Positions 1 to 9,078 of a stretch of 64,000 nucleotides of DNA are shown here, piece after piece; position 1 is the stretch's first letter, and each line of letters opens with the position of its first letter. A program made the translations under genes and the position numbers. The notes beneath the pieces were generated by a model. It was not told the origin of the DNA and did not search any database. It saw nothing but the letters and a program-made list of their open reading frames with translations. The stretch lies in NCBI GenBank assembly GCA_009668015.1, contig WJYB01000002.1:248001-312000 (forward strand), written 5' to 3'. Source of the DNA: Enterobacteriaceae bacterium RIT714 (GTDB lineage: Bacteria > Pseudomonadota > Gammaproteobacteria > Enterobacterales > Enterobacteriaceae).

Positions 1-78
1 ACGCGCCGCGCGGCTCTCTTTCGCCGCTAACATCGCTTCGAGGCTGACACCCGCACGCACGGGTGTCGCTGTCGTCAT
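1..78 (-). CDS. citX: CitX N-terminus (partial, runs off the left edge)
   Basis: Only the first 26 codons lie in the window. They read MTTATPVRAGVSLEAM and continue with an Ala/Arg-rich stretch, which resembles the start of apo-citrate-lyase phosphoribosyl-dephospho-CoA transferase (a VSLxxxLxxxExRxAR pattern). CitX attaches the prosthetic group to Ser14 of CitD. The ribosome-binding site GGAG (87-90) overlaps the end of citF, so the gene is the next member of the cit operon. The identification rests on the short N-terminus and on operon position; CitG is the main alternative. Confidence 0.75.
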   Translation of the reverse strand, partial: MTTATPVRAGVSLEAMLAAKESRAAR

Positions 79-83
79 GGTTC

Positions 84-1601
84 TTACTCCTTTACCTGGC
101 GAACGGTGTCGATCACGCTGCCGTCGCGATAGCGGATCACCCCGACAATTTTGTCGGTAAATTCGATAGGTTTTGGCATCCCGGTCAGCGACACCGCCCG
201 CGTATAAAGCGCGTCGATATCGACAATTTTCAGCCCGGCCGCCGTCAGACGCTCGCGTATTTCCGGGCGAGCCGGGTTCACCGCAATGCCGTGATCGGTC
301 ACCAGCACATCAATGCTCTCACCCGGCGTTAAGCGGGTGGTAACGCGTTTCACTACCGTCGGAATACGGCTACGCAGCAGCGGCGCGACGACAATAGTCA
401 GATTGGCCGCCGCCGCCACATCGCAATGCCCGCCAGAGGCGCCGCGCATCACGCCGTCAGAACCGGTAATCACGTTAACGTTGAAATCGACGTCAATCTC
501 CAGCGCGCTCAAAATCACCACATCAAGCTGGTCGCAGCTGGCGGCCTTGCTGCCCGGATTGGCGTACACGTTGGTTGAGATCTCCACATGGTTCGGGTTA
601 CGCGCCAGCGAAGCGGCCGCCTGGCCGTCAAAACACTGGGTATCGAGCAGTTTTTCGATCAACCCTTTTTCGTGCAGATCCACCAGGCTACCGGTGATCC
701 CGCCCAACGCAAAACGCGCTTTTATGCCGCTACGCGCCATTTTTTCGCCCATAAAACGGGTGCAGGCGGTGGCCGCGGCGCCGGATCCGGTCTGCATTGA
801 GAATCCGTTTTTGAAGTAGCCCGAATGCTCAATCACCTCCGCCGCATCGCGAGCGATCATCAATTCACGCGGATTGCTGGTGACGCGCGCCGCCCCGACG
901 CTGATTTTTGCCGGATCGCCCACGCTCTCCACTTGGACGACAAAGTCCACCTGATCCTGTACCAGGCTGGCGGGCATATTGGGAAACGGCACCAGCGCTT
1001 CCGTCAGCAGCACCACCTTACGGGCAAAGTGGGCATCAACCATCGCATAGCCCAGCGAACCGCAGCAGGAGGCGCCGTGCGTACCGTTGGCATTACCAAA
1101 CTCATCGCTGCACGGTACGCCGAGAAACGCCACGTCGATATTCAGCTCGCCATCCTGCAATAACTTCACGCGACCGCCGTGGGAGTGGATTTGCACCGGC
1201 TCGTCCATCAGGCCATGGGAGATGGCATCCGCCAGCTTGCCGCGCATGCCGGAGGTGTAAATGCGTGCGATCACGCCGCTTTCGATATGTTCGATCAGCG
1301 CGTCATTACAGGTCATCAGCGAGCTGGACGCCAGGGTCAGATTCTTAAAGCCCATCTTCGCCAGCAGCGCGACGACGTTGTTGATCACCCGGTCGCCCTC
1401 GCGAAAGGCGTGATGAAATGAAATGGTCATCCCGTCCTGCAAACCGCTTCGCACAACGGCATCTTCCAGCGATTCGCACAGTTTACGGTGCTGTTTTGTC
1501 CCGGCGTCAGCCAGCCACGGGGTCGCGCTGTGGGCGCTATCAAACGGTTTTAAATCCCGCAAATGGGGAAAGTTAACGTGGAGCAGTTCTGTCTGATTCA
1601 T
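84..1601 (-). CDS. citF: Citrate lyase alpha subunit (citrate-ACP transferase)
   Basis: 505 residues, the usual length for CitF. It swaps the acetyl group of acetyl-ACP for citrate, giving citryl-ACP plus acetate, in the cytoplasmic citrate lyase complex. The whole chain is CitF-like, with the family's Gly-rich CoA-transferase segments (for example TGSGAAATACTRF near residue 270 and GGITGSLVDLHEKG near 299) and a C-terminal GIAVNPARPEIRERL segment. The ATG is preceded by AAGGATAAAAA. It lies 9 bases after citE and just before citX, so it is co-transcribed. No frameshift or unusual composition is seen. Confidence 0.97.
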   Translation of the reverse strand: MNQTELLHVNFPHLRDLKPFDSAHSATPWLADAGTKQHRKLCESLEDAVVRSGLQDGMTISFHHAFREGDRVINNVVALLAKMGFKNLTLASSSLMTCNDALIEHIESGVIARIYTSGMRGKLADAISHGLMDEPVQIHSHGGRVKLLQDGELNIDVAFLGVPCSDEFGNANGTHGASCCGSLGYAMVDAHFARKVVLLTEALVPFPNMPASLVQDQVDFVVQVESVGDPAKISVGAARVTSNPRELMIARDAAEVIEHSGYFKNGFSMQTGSGAAATACTRFMGEKMARSGIKARFALGGITGSLVDLHEKGLIEKLLDTQCFDGQAAASLARNPNHVEISTNVYANPGSKAASCDQLDVVILSALEIDVDFNVNVITGSDGVMRGASGGHCDVAAAANLTIVVAPLLRSRIPTVVKRVTTRLTPGESIDVLVTDHGIAVNPARPEIRERLTAAGLKIVDIDALYTRAVSLTGMPKPIEFTDKIVGVIRYRDGSVIDTVRQVKE

Positions 1602-1610
1602 TTTTTATCC

Positions 1611-2486
1611 TTAACGACGCACGCCGGAGGCAGCCGCGCGTTCCAGCACCATCTGCGCGTGGTTAATAATCGGGGCATCCACCATTTTGCCGTTGAGCGA
1701 CACCACGCCCAGGCCGTTGCGTTCGCCCTCTTCCGCGGCTTCGATCACCCGTTTTGCATGATCCACTTCGTGCTGAGTTGGCGCATAGGCGTTATGCAGG
1801 AGATCTATCTGGCGCGGGTTAACCAACGATTTACCGTTAAAGCCCATCTTGCGGATCAATTCGACTTCGCGCAGGAATCCGGCTTCATCGTTTACGTCGG
1901 ACCACACCACGTCAAAGGCGTCGATCCCGGCGGCGCGTGCGGCGTGCAGCACCGCACAGCGGGCATAAAACAGCTCGGTGCCATCGCCGCGTTCGGTTTG
2001 CATGTCCATCACATAGTCAAACGCCGCCAGCGCGATGCCGATCAGGCGGGGAGAGCTGCGGGCAATCGCCACGGCGTTAATCACGCCGATCGCTGATTCA
2101 ATGGCGGCCATCACGCGGGTCGAGCCCACTTCCCGGCCACATTCACGCTCAATGCGCTCAAGATGTCCTTCCAGTTCAAAAATATCGTCCGGGGTGTCGG
2201 TCTTCGGCAGACGTATTACATCCACGCCCGCCCGGACTGCCGCCTCCAGATCCAGCAGGCCAAACGGCGTACTGAGCGGGTTAATGCGCACGACGGTTTC
2301 GATATCCTGATACATCGGATGCTGTAGCGCGTGGAAGACCAGCAGTCGCGCGGTATCTTTCTCGCGCAAGGCAACCGCATCTTCGAGGTCAAACATGATG
2401 GAGTCCGGACGATAGATAAACGCGGTAGAGAGCATGGCGGCGTTCGCACCGGGTAAAAACAGCATGCTGCGACGGAGTTTGTTCAT
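1611..2486 (-). CDS. citE: Citrate lyase beta subunit (citryl-ACP lyase)
   Basis: 291 residues, a HpcH/HpaI-type TIM barrel. It splits citryl-ACP to oxaloacetate and acetyl-ACP, the carbon-carbon cleavage step of citrate fermentation. The start [18 protein letters not shown] is typical of CitE, followed by the DLEDAV metal-binding segment near residue 34, a VRINP segment near 66 and [10 protein letters not shown] near residue 125, where the Glu is the expected Mg ligand. Its ATG overlaps the citD stop in an ATGA arrangement (2483-2486), indicating translational coupling. Confidence 0.97.
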   Translation of the reverse strand: MNKLRRSMLFLPGANAAMLSTAFIYRPDSIMFDLEDAVALREKDTARLLVFHALQHPMYQDIETVVRINPLSTPFGLLDLEAAVRAGVDVIRLPKTDTPDDIFELEGHLERIERECGREVGSTRVMAAIESAIGVINAVAIARSSPRLIGIALAAFDYVMDMQTERGDGTELFYARCAVLHAARAAGIDAFDVVWSDVNDEAGFLREVELIRKMGFNGKSLVNPRQIDLLHNAYAPTQHEVDHAKRVIEAAEEGERNGLGVVSLNGKMVDAPIINHAQMVLERAAASGVRR

Positions 2487-2776
2487 GATAATTTTCTCCA
2501 GTCGATCGCCTGATCTTCTGCCGCGCGGAGCAGCGCACTTTGCAAACGCGCGCGGATCACACAGTCCAGCGCTCCTTTGTCTTCGACAATAATTAACCCC
2601 TGGCGAACGTCCATTCCGCGTAACGTTTCGTCGACGACCTGGCGGATTTGCTCGCCAAACTGCTTAATCACTTCGCTGCGGATGACAATCTCCAGCTCGC
2701 CGTCGGCGGGAGCGATTTTCACCATCAGGTCGCTGGACTCCTGCGTTCCGGCCAGCGACTCCCTTACAATTTTCAT
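2483..2776 (-). CDS. citD: Citrate lyase gamma subunit (acyl carrier protein)
   Basis: 97 residues when started at [16 protein letters not shown]; the reading frame stays open further upstream but this start gives the family length. CitD carries the 2'-(5''-triphosphoribosyl)-3'-dephospho-CoA group on a serine; Ser14 in the context GTQESSD fits the known site. It is the scaffold of the CitDEF complex. It starts 16 bases after citC and its stop overlaps the citE start, placing it in the usual citC-D-E-F order. Confidence 0.96.
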   Translation of the reverse strand: MKIVRESLAGTQESSDLMVKIAPADGELEIVIRSEVIKQFGEQIRQVVDETLRGMDVRQGLIIVEDKGALDCVIRARLQSALLRAAEDQAIDWRKLS

Positions 2777-2792
2777 GATAAATTCCTGATCG

Positions 2793-3833
2793 TTATGCCA
2801 CTTCTGCGCGAGTGGTTTGGTGCGCTTCAAAATAGTGCGCTTCGAGATGCGCGAAAGTGGATTCCGGGACAATCTCCCGAATGCGAGAAAACTGCTCTGT
2901 TTTGAGTAAGCGGCGGACTTCCGACGCCGAAATGGCGTTTCCTGTCGCCTTGATGCGCGGCATTTCCATCACCGCGATTTGCGTGGCAAGCAGCTGATGC
3001 AGCGTCTGGTTGTACTGACGGGTAATGTCGCAAAACGGCTCAGAGCCGATAAACCGGTGGGTTACCCCAAGCGCGGGAGCGATAAAATCGCGAAACACCA
3101 GCACGTCGATTTCGCTCCATGCCTGCTGCACTTTTCCCGTTTCTTTGAGGAAATAGGCCGGAAATGTCGCGCGCGAAATAATGTATTGCGATCCTTCATG
3201 CACCGTCACATTCGGCAAATGCGCCACGCCCGCGCGCACCATCTCCAGACGACCGGAGAACGGGAAAAAAGACACGTCCTCGCGCACCACAAACAGGTGC
3301 AGCCAGTCGCACTGTTTTGCCGCCTGCTCGACCAGGTGACGATGCCCAAGCGTAAACGGGTTGGCATTCATCACTATTGCGCCGATCTTCTCGCCCGGCT
3401 GGCGCAGTCGTTGCAGCGAACGACAGTAACGCTCTATCCCCTGCGGGGTGTTTTCCAGCAGCACCGCATTGTTCCCGCTCTGGGCAATCGGCCAGAAGCC
3501 GCTGCGGGCAAAACGCTCTTTGTTGCAGGGCCGCGTACAGAGGAAAAGGTGGAAATGACCGCGAGCCAGCGCGGCATTTTCCACTTCTGCCAGCAGGCGT
3601 GCGCTAAGATTCGCCCCCCGCAGCTGCTCATCAACCGCCACGCATTTGATGACATTGGCGGCCAGCCCCGCACATCCCACCAGCTGCAAGCCGGACCAGG
3701 CTTCAACAAACAGCGTGATGTCGCTATCCAGCCCCAGCCCGCTGTCGGCCAGCAGGTAGCGAATCTGACTTAACCGTTCCGGCTGTTTCACCACGTTCGT
3801 GAGGCGAAAGTCGATAGTGGGTTGCGAGTGCAT
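2793..3833 (-). CDS. citC: [Citrate (pro-3S)-lyase] ligase
   Basis: 346 residues. The enzyme acetylates the thiol of the CitD prosthetic group with acetate and ATP, activating citrate lyase. Two domains are visible: an N-terminal GNAT-like domain (about 1-130, with a CVAVDEQLRGANLSARLL acetyl-CoA-fold segment) and a C-terminal nucleotidyltransferase domain with NPFTLGHRHLVEQA (around 156-170), the HxGH-type ATP-binding motif, plus ISASEVRRLL near the end. The start has a good ribosome-binding site (AAGGAAGG). It sits between the FAH-family gene and citD in the same operon. Confidence 0.96.
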   Translation of the reverse strand: MHSQPTIDFRLTNVVKQPERLSQIRYLLADSGLGLDSDITLFVEAWSGLQLVGCAGLAANVIKCVAVDEQLRGANLSARLLAEVENAALARGHFHLFLCTRPCNKERFARSGFWPIAQSGNNAVLLENTPQGIERYCRSLQRLRQPGEKIGAIVMNANPFTLGHRHLVEQAAKQCDWLHLFVVREDVSFFPFSGRLEMVRAGVAHLPNVTVHEGSQYIISRATFPAYFLKETGKVQQAWSEIDVLVFRDFIAPALGVTHRFIGSEPFCDITRQYNQTLHQLLATQIAVMEMPRIKATGNAISASEVRRLLKTEQFSRIREIVPESTFAHLEAHYFEAHQTTRAEVA

Positions 3834-3845
3834 ATGCCGCCTTCC

Positions 3846-4715
3846 TTAGTGCGCTGCGGCCAGCGTTTGCGTTTGCGCTGGCGCTTCCATGATCACATTG
3901 CTCAGATGGCCGATGTTTTCGATCTCGACCTCAATGCGATCCCCCTCCTGCATAAACAACGGTGGGTTACGCTTTTTGCCTACGCCGCCCGGCGATCCGG
4001 TAATGATCACATCGCCCGGACTTAAGCGGGTAAAGGTGCTGATGTACTCGATCAGCTCCGCCACCTTATGGATCATGCTGCTGGTGTTATCGTCCTGCAC
4101 CATGCGGCCATTCAGCCAGGTGCGGATCGCCAGCTGATGCGGATCCGGGATCTCATCGGCGGTCGCCATCCACGGGCCAAACGCGCCGGTCTGCCGCCAG
4201 TTTTTACCGGCGGTAAACCAGGTGTGCTGCCAGTCGCGAGCGGAGCCGTCCATATAACAGCTGTATCCACCCACATGATCCAGCGCCTCTTCACGGCAAA
4301 TGTTCTCGCCGCCTTTGCCGATAATCACCGCCAGCTCGCCTTCATAATCGAACTCGCTGGAGTGGCGCGGCTTTAATACCGGTGAGTTGTGGCCGGTCTG
4401 CGAGTCCGGGAAACGAACAAACAGCGTTGGGGCCGGATTGTGCTGGTCAAACTCTTTGCGTTTGTCGGCGTAGTTCATGCCCACACAGAGAATTTTTTCC
4501 GGGTGCTCAATCACCGGTAAAAAGGTGATGGCCTCCATCGGTACATCAACGGTATCGTTGAGATAGCGGGCGGCATCCGCCAGCCCGTTACCCTCTAACA
4601 GCGCTTTAAGGTCGCTGTAGCGGTCGCCCAAGCGGCGACCTAAATCCACCACACCTTCGGCTTTGACGATGCCGTAGCTGCGTTGACCCTGATACAGAAA
4701 ACTTGCGAGTTTCAT
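3846..4715 (-). CDS. Fumarylacetoacetate hydrolase family protein
   Basis: 289 residues. The FAH-family core is clear: FDYEGELAVIIG (122-133) supplies metal ligands Glu125 and Glu127, Asp156 lies in MDGSARD, and TGSPGGVG (239-246) is the family's TGTPxGVG loop. Members cleave or decarboxylate 2,4-diketo or oxo-diacids; several, including animal FAHD1, act on oxaloacetate or acylpyruvates. Lying 12 bases from citC and 17 bases from the citrate transporter, it is clearly part of the citrate operon. I infer that it may handle oxaloacetate from citrate lyase, but the sequence alone does not prove the substrate. Confidence 0.85.
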   Translation of the reverse strand: MKLASFLYQGQRSYGIVKAEGVVDLGRRLGDRYSDLKALLEGNGLADAARYLNDTVDVPMEAITFLPVIEHPEKILCVGMNYADKRKEFDQHNPAPTLFVRFPDSQTGHNSPVLKPRHSSEFDYEGELAVIIGKGGENICREEALDHVGGYSCYMDGSARDWQHTWFTAGKNWRQTGAFGPWMATADEIPDPHQLAIRTWLNGRMVQDDNTSSMIHKVAELIEYISTFTRLSPGDVIITGSPGGVGKKRNPPLFMQEGDRIEVEIENIGHLSNVIMEAPAQTQTLAAAH

Positions 4716-4732
4716 TGTTCTTTCCTGAAGAC

Positions 4733-6094
4733 TTAGACGAGGAAGTTGCCCAGAACCAGCAGCGAGACGGAGACGTTAATCGCGCCGCCGATACGGGTAG
4801 CAATTTGGGCGAATGGCATCAGGCTCATGCGGTTGCCTGCGGTCAGAATCGCCACGTCGCCGGTACCGCCCTGCCCGCTCTGACAGCAGGAGACGATGGC
4901 GACATCAATCGGATGCATGCCAATCTTTTTACCGACGAAGAAACCGGTGGCCACCAGCGCGGAAACCGTGCTGACAATCACCAGCAGGTTGCTGACGGTG
5001 AAAGCGTTCACCAGCTCCTGCCACGGGGTGATCGCGACGCCAACGGCAAACAGAATCGGATAGGTCACGGAGGTCTGGAAGAATTTGTACACCACCTGCG
5101 AGCCTTCCAGCAGACGTGGAGAGGCACCGTTGCAAAGCTTAACCAGCACCGCCACAAACAGCATGCCAACCGGTGCAGGCAGGCCAATCAGCTTGTGACC
5201 GAGCATGCCCAGCATATAGAGCAGCACCGCCAGCAGCGCCCCGGAGGCAATAGTGGTCACATCCGCTTTGCCCGAGAAGGCCGGCTGAGAAGTGCCTGCA
5301 TCAGCATTCGCGCGGTTTGGCATCAGTTGACCTTCGCCGGTCAGGTGCGGATAGCGTTTACCGAGCTGATTCAGGCAGCCAGAGATGATGATGGCGGTCA
5401 AACCACCGAGCATGACCATCGGCAGCACGCGGCCCAGCGCCACCCCCTGATCCATGTGCAACAGCGTGGCGTAACCGATCGAGAGCGGAATCGCCCCTTC
5501 GCCCACCCCGCCCGCCATGATCGGCAGAATGATAAAGAAGAAGATCTGGAAGGGCTCAAGACCGAGCGCCAGACCGACGCCCATCCCCACCAGCATGCCG
5601 ACGATTTCGCCGCACAGCATCGGGAAGAAAATGCGTAAGAAGCCCTGAATCAACACGGTGCGATTCATGCTCATGATGCTGCCAACGATAATGCAGCAGA
5701 TGTAGAGATAGAGAATGTTGGTCGATTTATAGAATTTGGTGGTGGACTCCACGACGACGTCCGGCAGCAGGCCGTAATAAACCATCGCTGACGGAATAAA
5801 AGTGGCGCAAATCGCCGCCGCACCGAGCTTGCCAATAATCGGCAGACGTTTGCCGAACTCACCACAGGCGAAGCCGAAAAACGCCAGCGTCGCGACCATC
5901 ACCACGATGTCGCTCGGCAGCTTGCCGCCCAGACAATCAATCGCGATCAGCGCTCCCGCCAGGACAAACAATGGCAGGGGGATAATGCCGACTTTCCAGG
6001 TATCCATAATGTGCCACCAGCGCTCTTTGAACGATGGACGCTGAATATCTATCGGGTCGTGGGTCACAGAGAAAGAATCGTCAGTAGTGCTCAT
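4733..6094 (-). CDS. citS: 2-hydroxycarboxylate (citrate) transporter, CitS family
   Basis: 453 residues, close to the 446 of Klebsiella CitS. It is an inner-membrane protein with about ten hydrophobic segments and the two family signature loops: AGGVGEGAIPLSIGYA (near residue 190) and SGQGGTGDVAI (near 410) followed by ATRIGGA, whose arginine is the substrate-contacting residue in CitS. The family imports citrate or malate with Na+ or protons, or exchanges it for product. It is the first gene of the leftward operon (AAGAGG before the ATG) and diverges from dpiBA, which fits citrate uptake. Confidence 0.92.
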   Translation of the reverse strand: MSTTDDSFSVTHDPIDIQRPSFKERWWHIMDTWKVGIIPLPLFVLAGALIAIDCLGGKLPSDIVVMVATLAFFGFACGEFGKRLPIIGKLGAAAICATFIPSAMVYYGLLPDVVVESTTKFYKSTNILYLYICCIIVGSIMSMNRTVLIQGFLRIFFPMLCGEIVGMLVGMGVGLALGLEPFQIFFFIILPIMAGGVGEGAIPLSIGYATLLHMDQGVALGRVLPMVMLGGLTAIIISGCLNQLGKRYPHLTGEGQLMPNRANADAGTSQPAFSGKADVTTIASGALLAVLLYMLGMLGHKLIGLPAPVGMLFVAVLVKLCNGASPRLLEGSQVVYKFFQTSVTYPILFAVGVAITPWQELVNAFTVSNLLVIVSTVSALVATGFFVGKKIGMHPIDVAIVSCCQSGQGGTGDVAILTAGNRMSLMPFAQIATRIGGAINVSVSLLVLGNFLV

Positions 6095-6397
6095 AATTAA
6101 GCCTCTTGGTTATTTGTGCTTTCAGCGTAGAGTCACAAAGGCTTACTTTATGTGAGGAAAGGCATATTAAAACCGAAGTTTTAATGGCCTCTATGGTTTT
6201 AATGGTTTCTTTTATTTAATGTGATTAATGCCTTATTTATTTGCGTGGTTTTAATGGTTTCTTTTCCAGATGCAACATAAAAAATAACATTTATTCATTT
6301 TCGTTCAGCGTACCTGTTATTCAGATAATTCTTTTGTGAAGCGCGCTGTGCAAAGGATCACAAGTTTCAGGCAAACCCGCTGCCAGGCGGGTAAAAG
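6095..6397. promoter_or_regulatory. Divergent citS / dpiBA control region with direct repeats and a CRP-like site
   Basis: This AT-rich 303-bp gap drives the transporter-citrate lyase operon leftward and the sensor pair rightward. The 20-base sequence TGGTTTTAATGGTTTCTTTT occurs exactly twice, at 6194-6213 and 6246-6265, 52 bp apart (five helical turns). A further TTTTAATGG is at 6179-6187. These are good candidates for DpiA/CitB binding. A CRP-like site, TGTGC-N6-TCACA, lies at 6347-6362, 36 bp before the dpiB start. The repeats are seen directly; the assignment to CitB and CRP is inference. Confidence 0.6.
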
Positions 6398-8077
6398 ATG
6401 ATATATTGTCATAATCCGTTGATACCGTGCGTGCCAGTCATGAAAGTGTCATTTCAAATTAAATTATTTATTTCCCTCGTCGCTTTCTTCTCCGTGCTCT
6501 TCACATTACTCGGCGGATATTATTATGTCGATGTGGGCAAACAGCTATATCAGGAAATGAGTGCCCGCGCCAAAATACAGGCGGAAGAGATTGCACTTAT
6601 TCCTGATTTACGGAAAAAAGTTGAAGAAAAGGATATCAAGGCAATCCATGACTTCATGCATCAAATAGCGTCCCACAGCGACGCGAGTTTTATTGTGATT
6701 GGCGACAACCACGGCCTGCATCTTTTTCATTCGGTGTTTGAGGACCGCACAGGCAAAACGCTGATCGGCGGCGACAACGACGCGGTGCTGCACGGCAAAA
6801 GTATCACCACCATCCGCAAAGGTGGGCTGGGCATCTCGCTGCGCAGTAAAGCGCCTATTTTCAACGATGCCGGGCAGGTGGTCGGCATTGTCTCGGTGGG
6901 CTATCTCACCAGCTATCTTGATACCATCACCGTCAATAAAGTGGTCAATATCCTGATTGCCGCCGTGCTGCTGCTTATCGCGCTGTTCATTTTTTCGTGG
7001 TTTTTCACCCGCAGCATTAAGAAGCAGATCTTTTCGCTGGAGCCGCGCGAAATTGGCCTACTGGTGCGCCAGCAAAAAGCGATGATGGAGTCGATCTACG
7101 AAGGCGTGATCGCTATCGACGATAACCTGCGGATCGAGGTGATCAACCAGGCGGCCCGCAAGCTGCTCGGTTTATCCCAGCCCGCCCGCGAACTGCGCGG
7201 ACAGTTGATAGGCCAGGTCATTAACCCCGTGGCCTTTTTCTTGCCAAAAACCATGCTGGCTAAAGATACCCACGATGAGATCTGCCGCTTTAACGATCTG
7301 ACGGTGATCGCCAGCCGCGTGCGGATCATGCTGGAGGATTCGCTTCAGGGCTGGGTGATCACCTTCCGCGATCGTAATGAGATCGACTCCCTTAGCGCCC
7401 AGTTGAGCCAGGTAAAACGCTATGTCGATAACCTGCGTATTATGCGCCACGAGCAGCTAAACCGGATGACAACGCTCTCCGGCCTGCTGCATATGGGGCG
7501 TTACGAGGAGGCGATTGGTTATATTCAGGCCCAGTCTGAACATGCCCAGGAGCTGCTGGACTTTATCTCCGCGCGGTTTAGCTCGCCTACGTTGTGCGGT
7601 TTGCTGTTGGGTAAAGCTGCGCGAGCGCGTGAGAAAGGCGTCGCGCTGAGTTTTGATCCCGCCTGTCGCATGGACAACACCTTTACCTCGCTTTCGGAAG
7701 CTGAACTGATTTCGATCATTGGGAATCTGCTGGATAACGCCATTGAAGCTACGCAGCGCGCTCCGCTCCCGCATCAACCGGTGGAAGTGCTGATCAAACT
7801 CAACGAACGTGAGCTGATTATTGAAGTGGCAGACCAGGGCGTCGGCATTCATCCGGCAATCCGCGAGCGTATATTTGAACGCGGCATCACCACCAAAACG
7901 CATGGCGATCACGGTATCGGCCTGTACCTGATCGACAGTTATGTCACCCAGGCTGGCGGCAGCGTAGAGGTTGCCGATAACATGCCACGGGGCGCGATTT
8001 TCTCGCTATTTATTCCCACCACGGGACCCCTCCGGCGTCCCGTTCAGGAACTCGAAGAGACTGACTATGCAACATGA
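6398..8077 (+). CDS. dpiB: Citrate-type sensor histidine kinase DpiB/CitA
   Basis: 559 residues. Order: an N-terminal membrane segment (about 20-42), a periplasmic PAS-like sensor domain ending in IVSVGYL (about 170), a second membrane segment (about 187-206), a cytoplasmic PAS domain, the dimerisation helix with His351 in MRHEQLNRM, and a C-terminal ATPase with NLLDNAIEA and DHGIGLYL. This is the CitA/DcuS layout; these kinases sense citrate or C4-dicarboxylates. I chose the ATG at 6398 because AGGCGG stands 7 bases ahead; a start at 6440 (MKVSFQIK) would also give a normal protein. Divergence from citS supports citrate as signal. Confidence 0.93.
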   Translation: MIYCHNPLIPCVPVMKVSFQIKLFISLVAFFSVLFTLLGGYYYVDVGKQLYQEMSARAKIQAEEIALIPDLRKKVEEKDIKAIHDFMHQIASHSDASFIVIGDNHGLHLFHSVFEDRTGKTLIGGDNDAVLHGKSITTIRKGGLGISLRSKAPIFNDAGQVVGIVSVGYLTSYLDTITVNKVVNILIAAVLLLIALFIFSWFFTRSIKKQIFSLEPREIGLLVRQQKAMMESIYEGVIAIDDNLRIEVINQAARKLLGLSQPARELRGQLIGQVINPVAFFLPKTMLAKDTHDEICRFNDLTVIASRVRIMLEDSLQGWVITFRDRNEIDSLSAQLSQVKRYVDNLRIMRHEQLNRMTTLSGLLHMGRYEEAIGYIQAQSEHAQELLDFISARFSSPTLCGLLLGKAARAREKGVALSFDPACRMDNTFTSLSEAELISIIGNLLDNAIEATQRAPLPHQPVEVLIKLNERELIIEVADQGVGIHPAIRERIFERGITTKTHGDHGIGLYLIDSYVTQAGGSVEVADNMPRGAIFSLFIPTTGPLRRPVQELEETDYAT

Positions 8078-8759
8078 ACATATCGACGTACTGATTGTTG
8101 AAGACGAGAACGAGCTGGCGCAGCTACACGCAGAGCTTATCAGTAAACATCCCCGTCTGAGACTGGTGGGCATTGCTTCGTCCCTGGCTGAAGCGCAGGC
8201 CATGCTTTCCAGCCTGCAGCCGCAGCTCGTTCTGCTGGATAACTATTTACCCGACGGTAAAGGGATTACGCTGATCAGCAATCCGCTGCTGGTGCACGCA
8301 AACTGCTCGGTGATTTTCATTACGGCTGCCAGCGATATGGATACCTGTAGCCTGGCTATTCGCAACGGCGCGTTTGACTACATTCTCAAGCCGGTCTCCT
8401 GGAAACGGCTTAGCCAGTCCCTTGAGCGCTTTGTGCAGTTTGCTGAACAGCAGCGGGTGTGGAAAATTGTTGACCAGCAGAACGTGGATTCGCTCTATCA
8501 GCTACAGGCTAAAAACTACCGTCAGGATAGCGGCAGTAAAGGAATTGAAGAGAACACGCTGGCGCGGGTGCAGACGCTGTTCAACGAAAAGGCGTCACAC
8601 TGTTTTTCGGTGGATGAAGTGGTGAGTGAAACCGGGCTGAGTAAAACGACGACCCGGCGCTATCTGGAGCACTGCGTAGAGGCCGGTTTTTTGAGCGTGG
8701 AAATGCTGTACGGCAAGATTGGACATCCCCGGCGGATGTACCGGCGCAGTGCCGGTTAG
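8067..8759 (+). CDS. dpiA: Response regulator DpiA/CitB
   Basis: 230 residues from MQHEHIDVLIVEDE. The receiver domain has Glu12/Asp13, the phosphoacceptor Asp58 in LVLLDNYLPDGKG, Thr87 and Lys108. The C-terminal helix-turn-helix (FSVDEVVSETGLSKTTTRRY, about 185-210) is of the CitB/DcuR kind. The gene overlaps the end of dpiB by 11 bases, so the pair is translationally coupled. It should bind the repeats in the citS/dpiB gap and turn on citrate fermentation genes. Confidence 0.94.
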   Translation: MQHEHIDVLIVEDENELAQLHAELISKHPRLRLVGIASSLAEAQAMLSSLQPQLVLLDNYLPDGKGITLISNPLLVHANCSVIFITAASDMDTCSLAIRNGAFDYILKPVSWKRLSQSLERFVQFAEQQRVWKIVDQQNVDSLYQLQAKNYRQDSGSKGIEENTLARVQTLFNEKASHCFSVDEVVSETGLSKTTTRRYLEHCVEAGFLSVEMLYGKIGHPRRMYRRSAG

Positions 8760-8760
8760 T

Positions 8761-9060
8761 CCCTCTCACCCCAGCCCCTTTGGGGAGATGGAACGTTCCG
8801 GCGTGGTCTCTTCCCCTCGCCCCTGCGGGTAGACGGAACGTCCCAGTGCGGTCTCTTCCCCCTTGCCCCTTTGGGGAGACGGAACGTCCCGGTGCGATCT
8901 CTTCCCCCTCGCTACTGTGGGGAGATGGAACGTCCCGGCGCGGTCTCTTCCCCTCGCCCCTGCGGGGAGATGGAACGCCTCACCACGGTCTCTCCCCCCT
9001 CGCCCCTGTGGGGAGTCATTTTCCCCCTCGCCCCTTTGGGGAGAGGGCCGGGGTGAGGGG
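8761..9060. repeat. Tandem 45-46 bp GC-rich repeat array between convergent genes
   Basis: The core GGAACG appears at 8790, 8835, 8881, 8927 and 8972, giving five units with spacing 45, 46, 46, 45. Each unit carries CCCCTTTGGGG or CCCCTGCGGGG-type small hairpins followed by an AGAYGGAACG segment and GGTCTCTTCCCC. Two shorter degenerate units follow. The array opens with CCCTCTCACCCC and closes with GGGGTGAGGGG, so its ends are inverted. It fills the gap between the convergent dpiA and speC genes and could act as a terminator for both. It is not a CRISPR: the units abut with no unique spacers. Confidence 0.85.
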
Positions 9061-9078
9061 AAAAGCAGTCGCCCGCCC

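Noticed and set aside
2979..3773. 264-codon plus-strand frame
   Set aside because: Antisense to citC with no features of its own.
4703..5638. 311-codon open frame on the plus strand
   Set aside because: Antisense shadow of the citrate transporter; His/Gln-rich translation typical of the reverse of a membrane protein gene.
8761..9060. Possible CRISPR array
   Set aside because: Units follow each other directly, have no unique spacers of equal length, and no cas gene is near.
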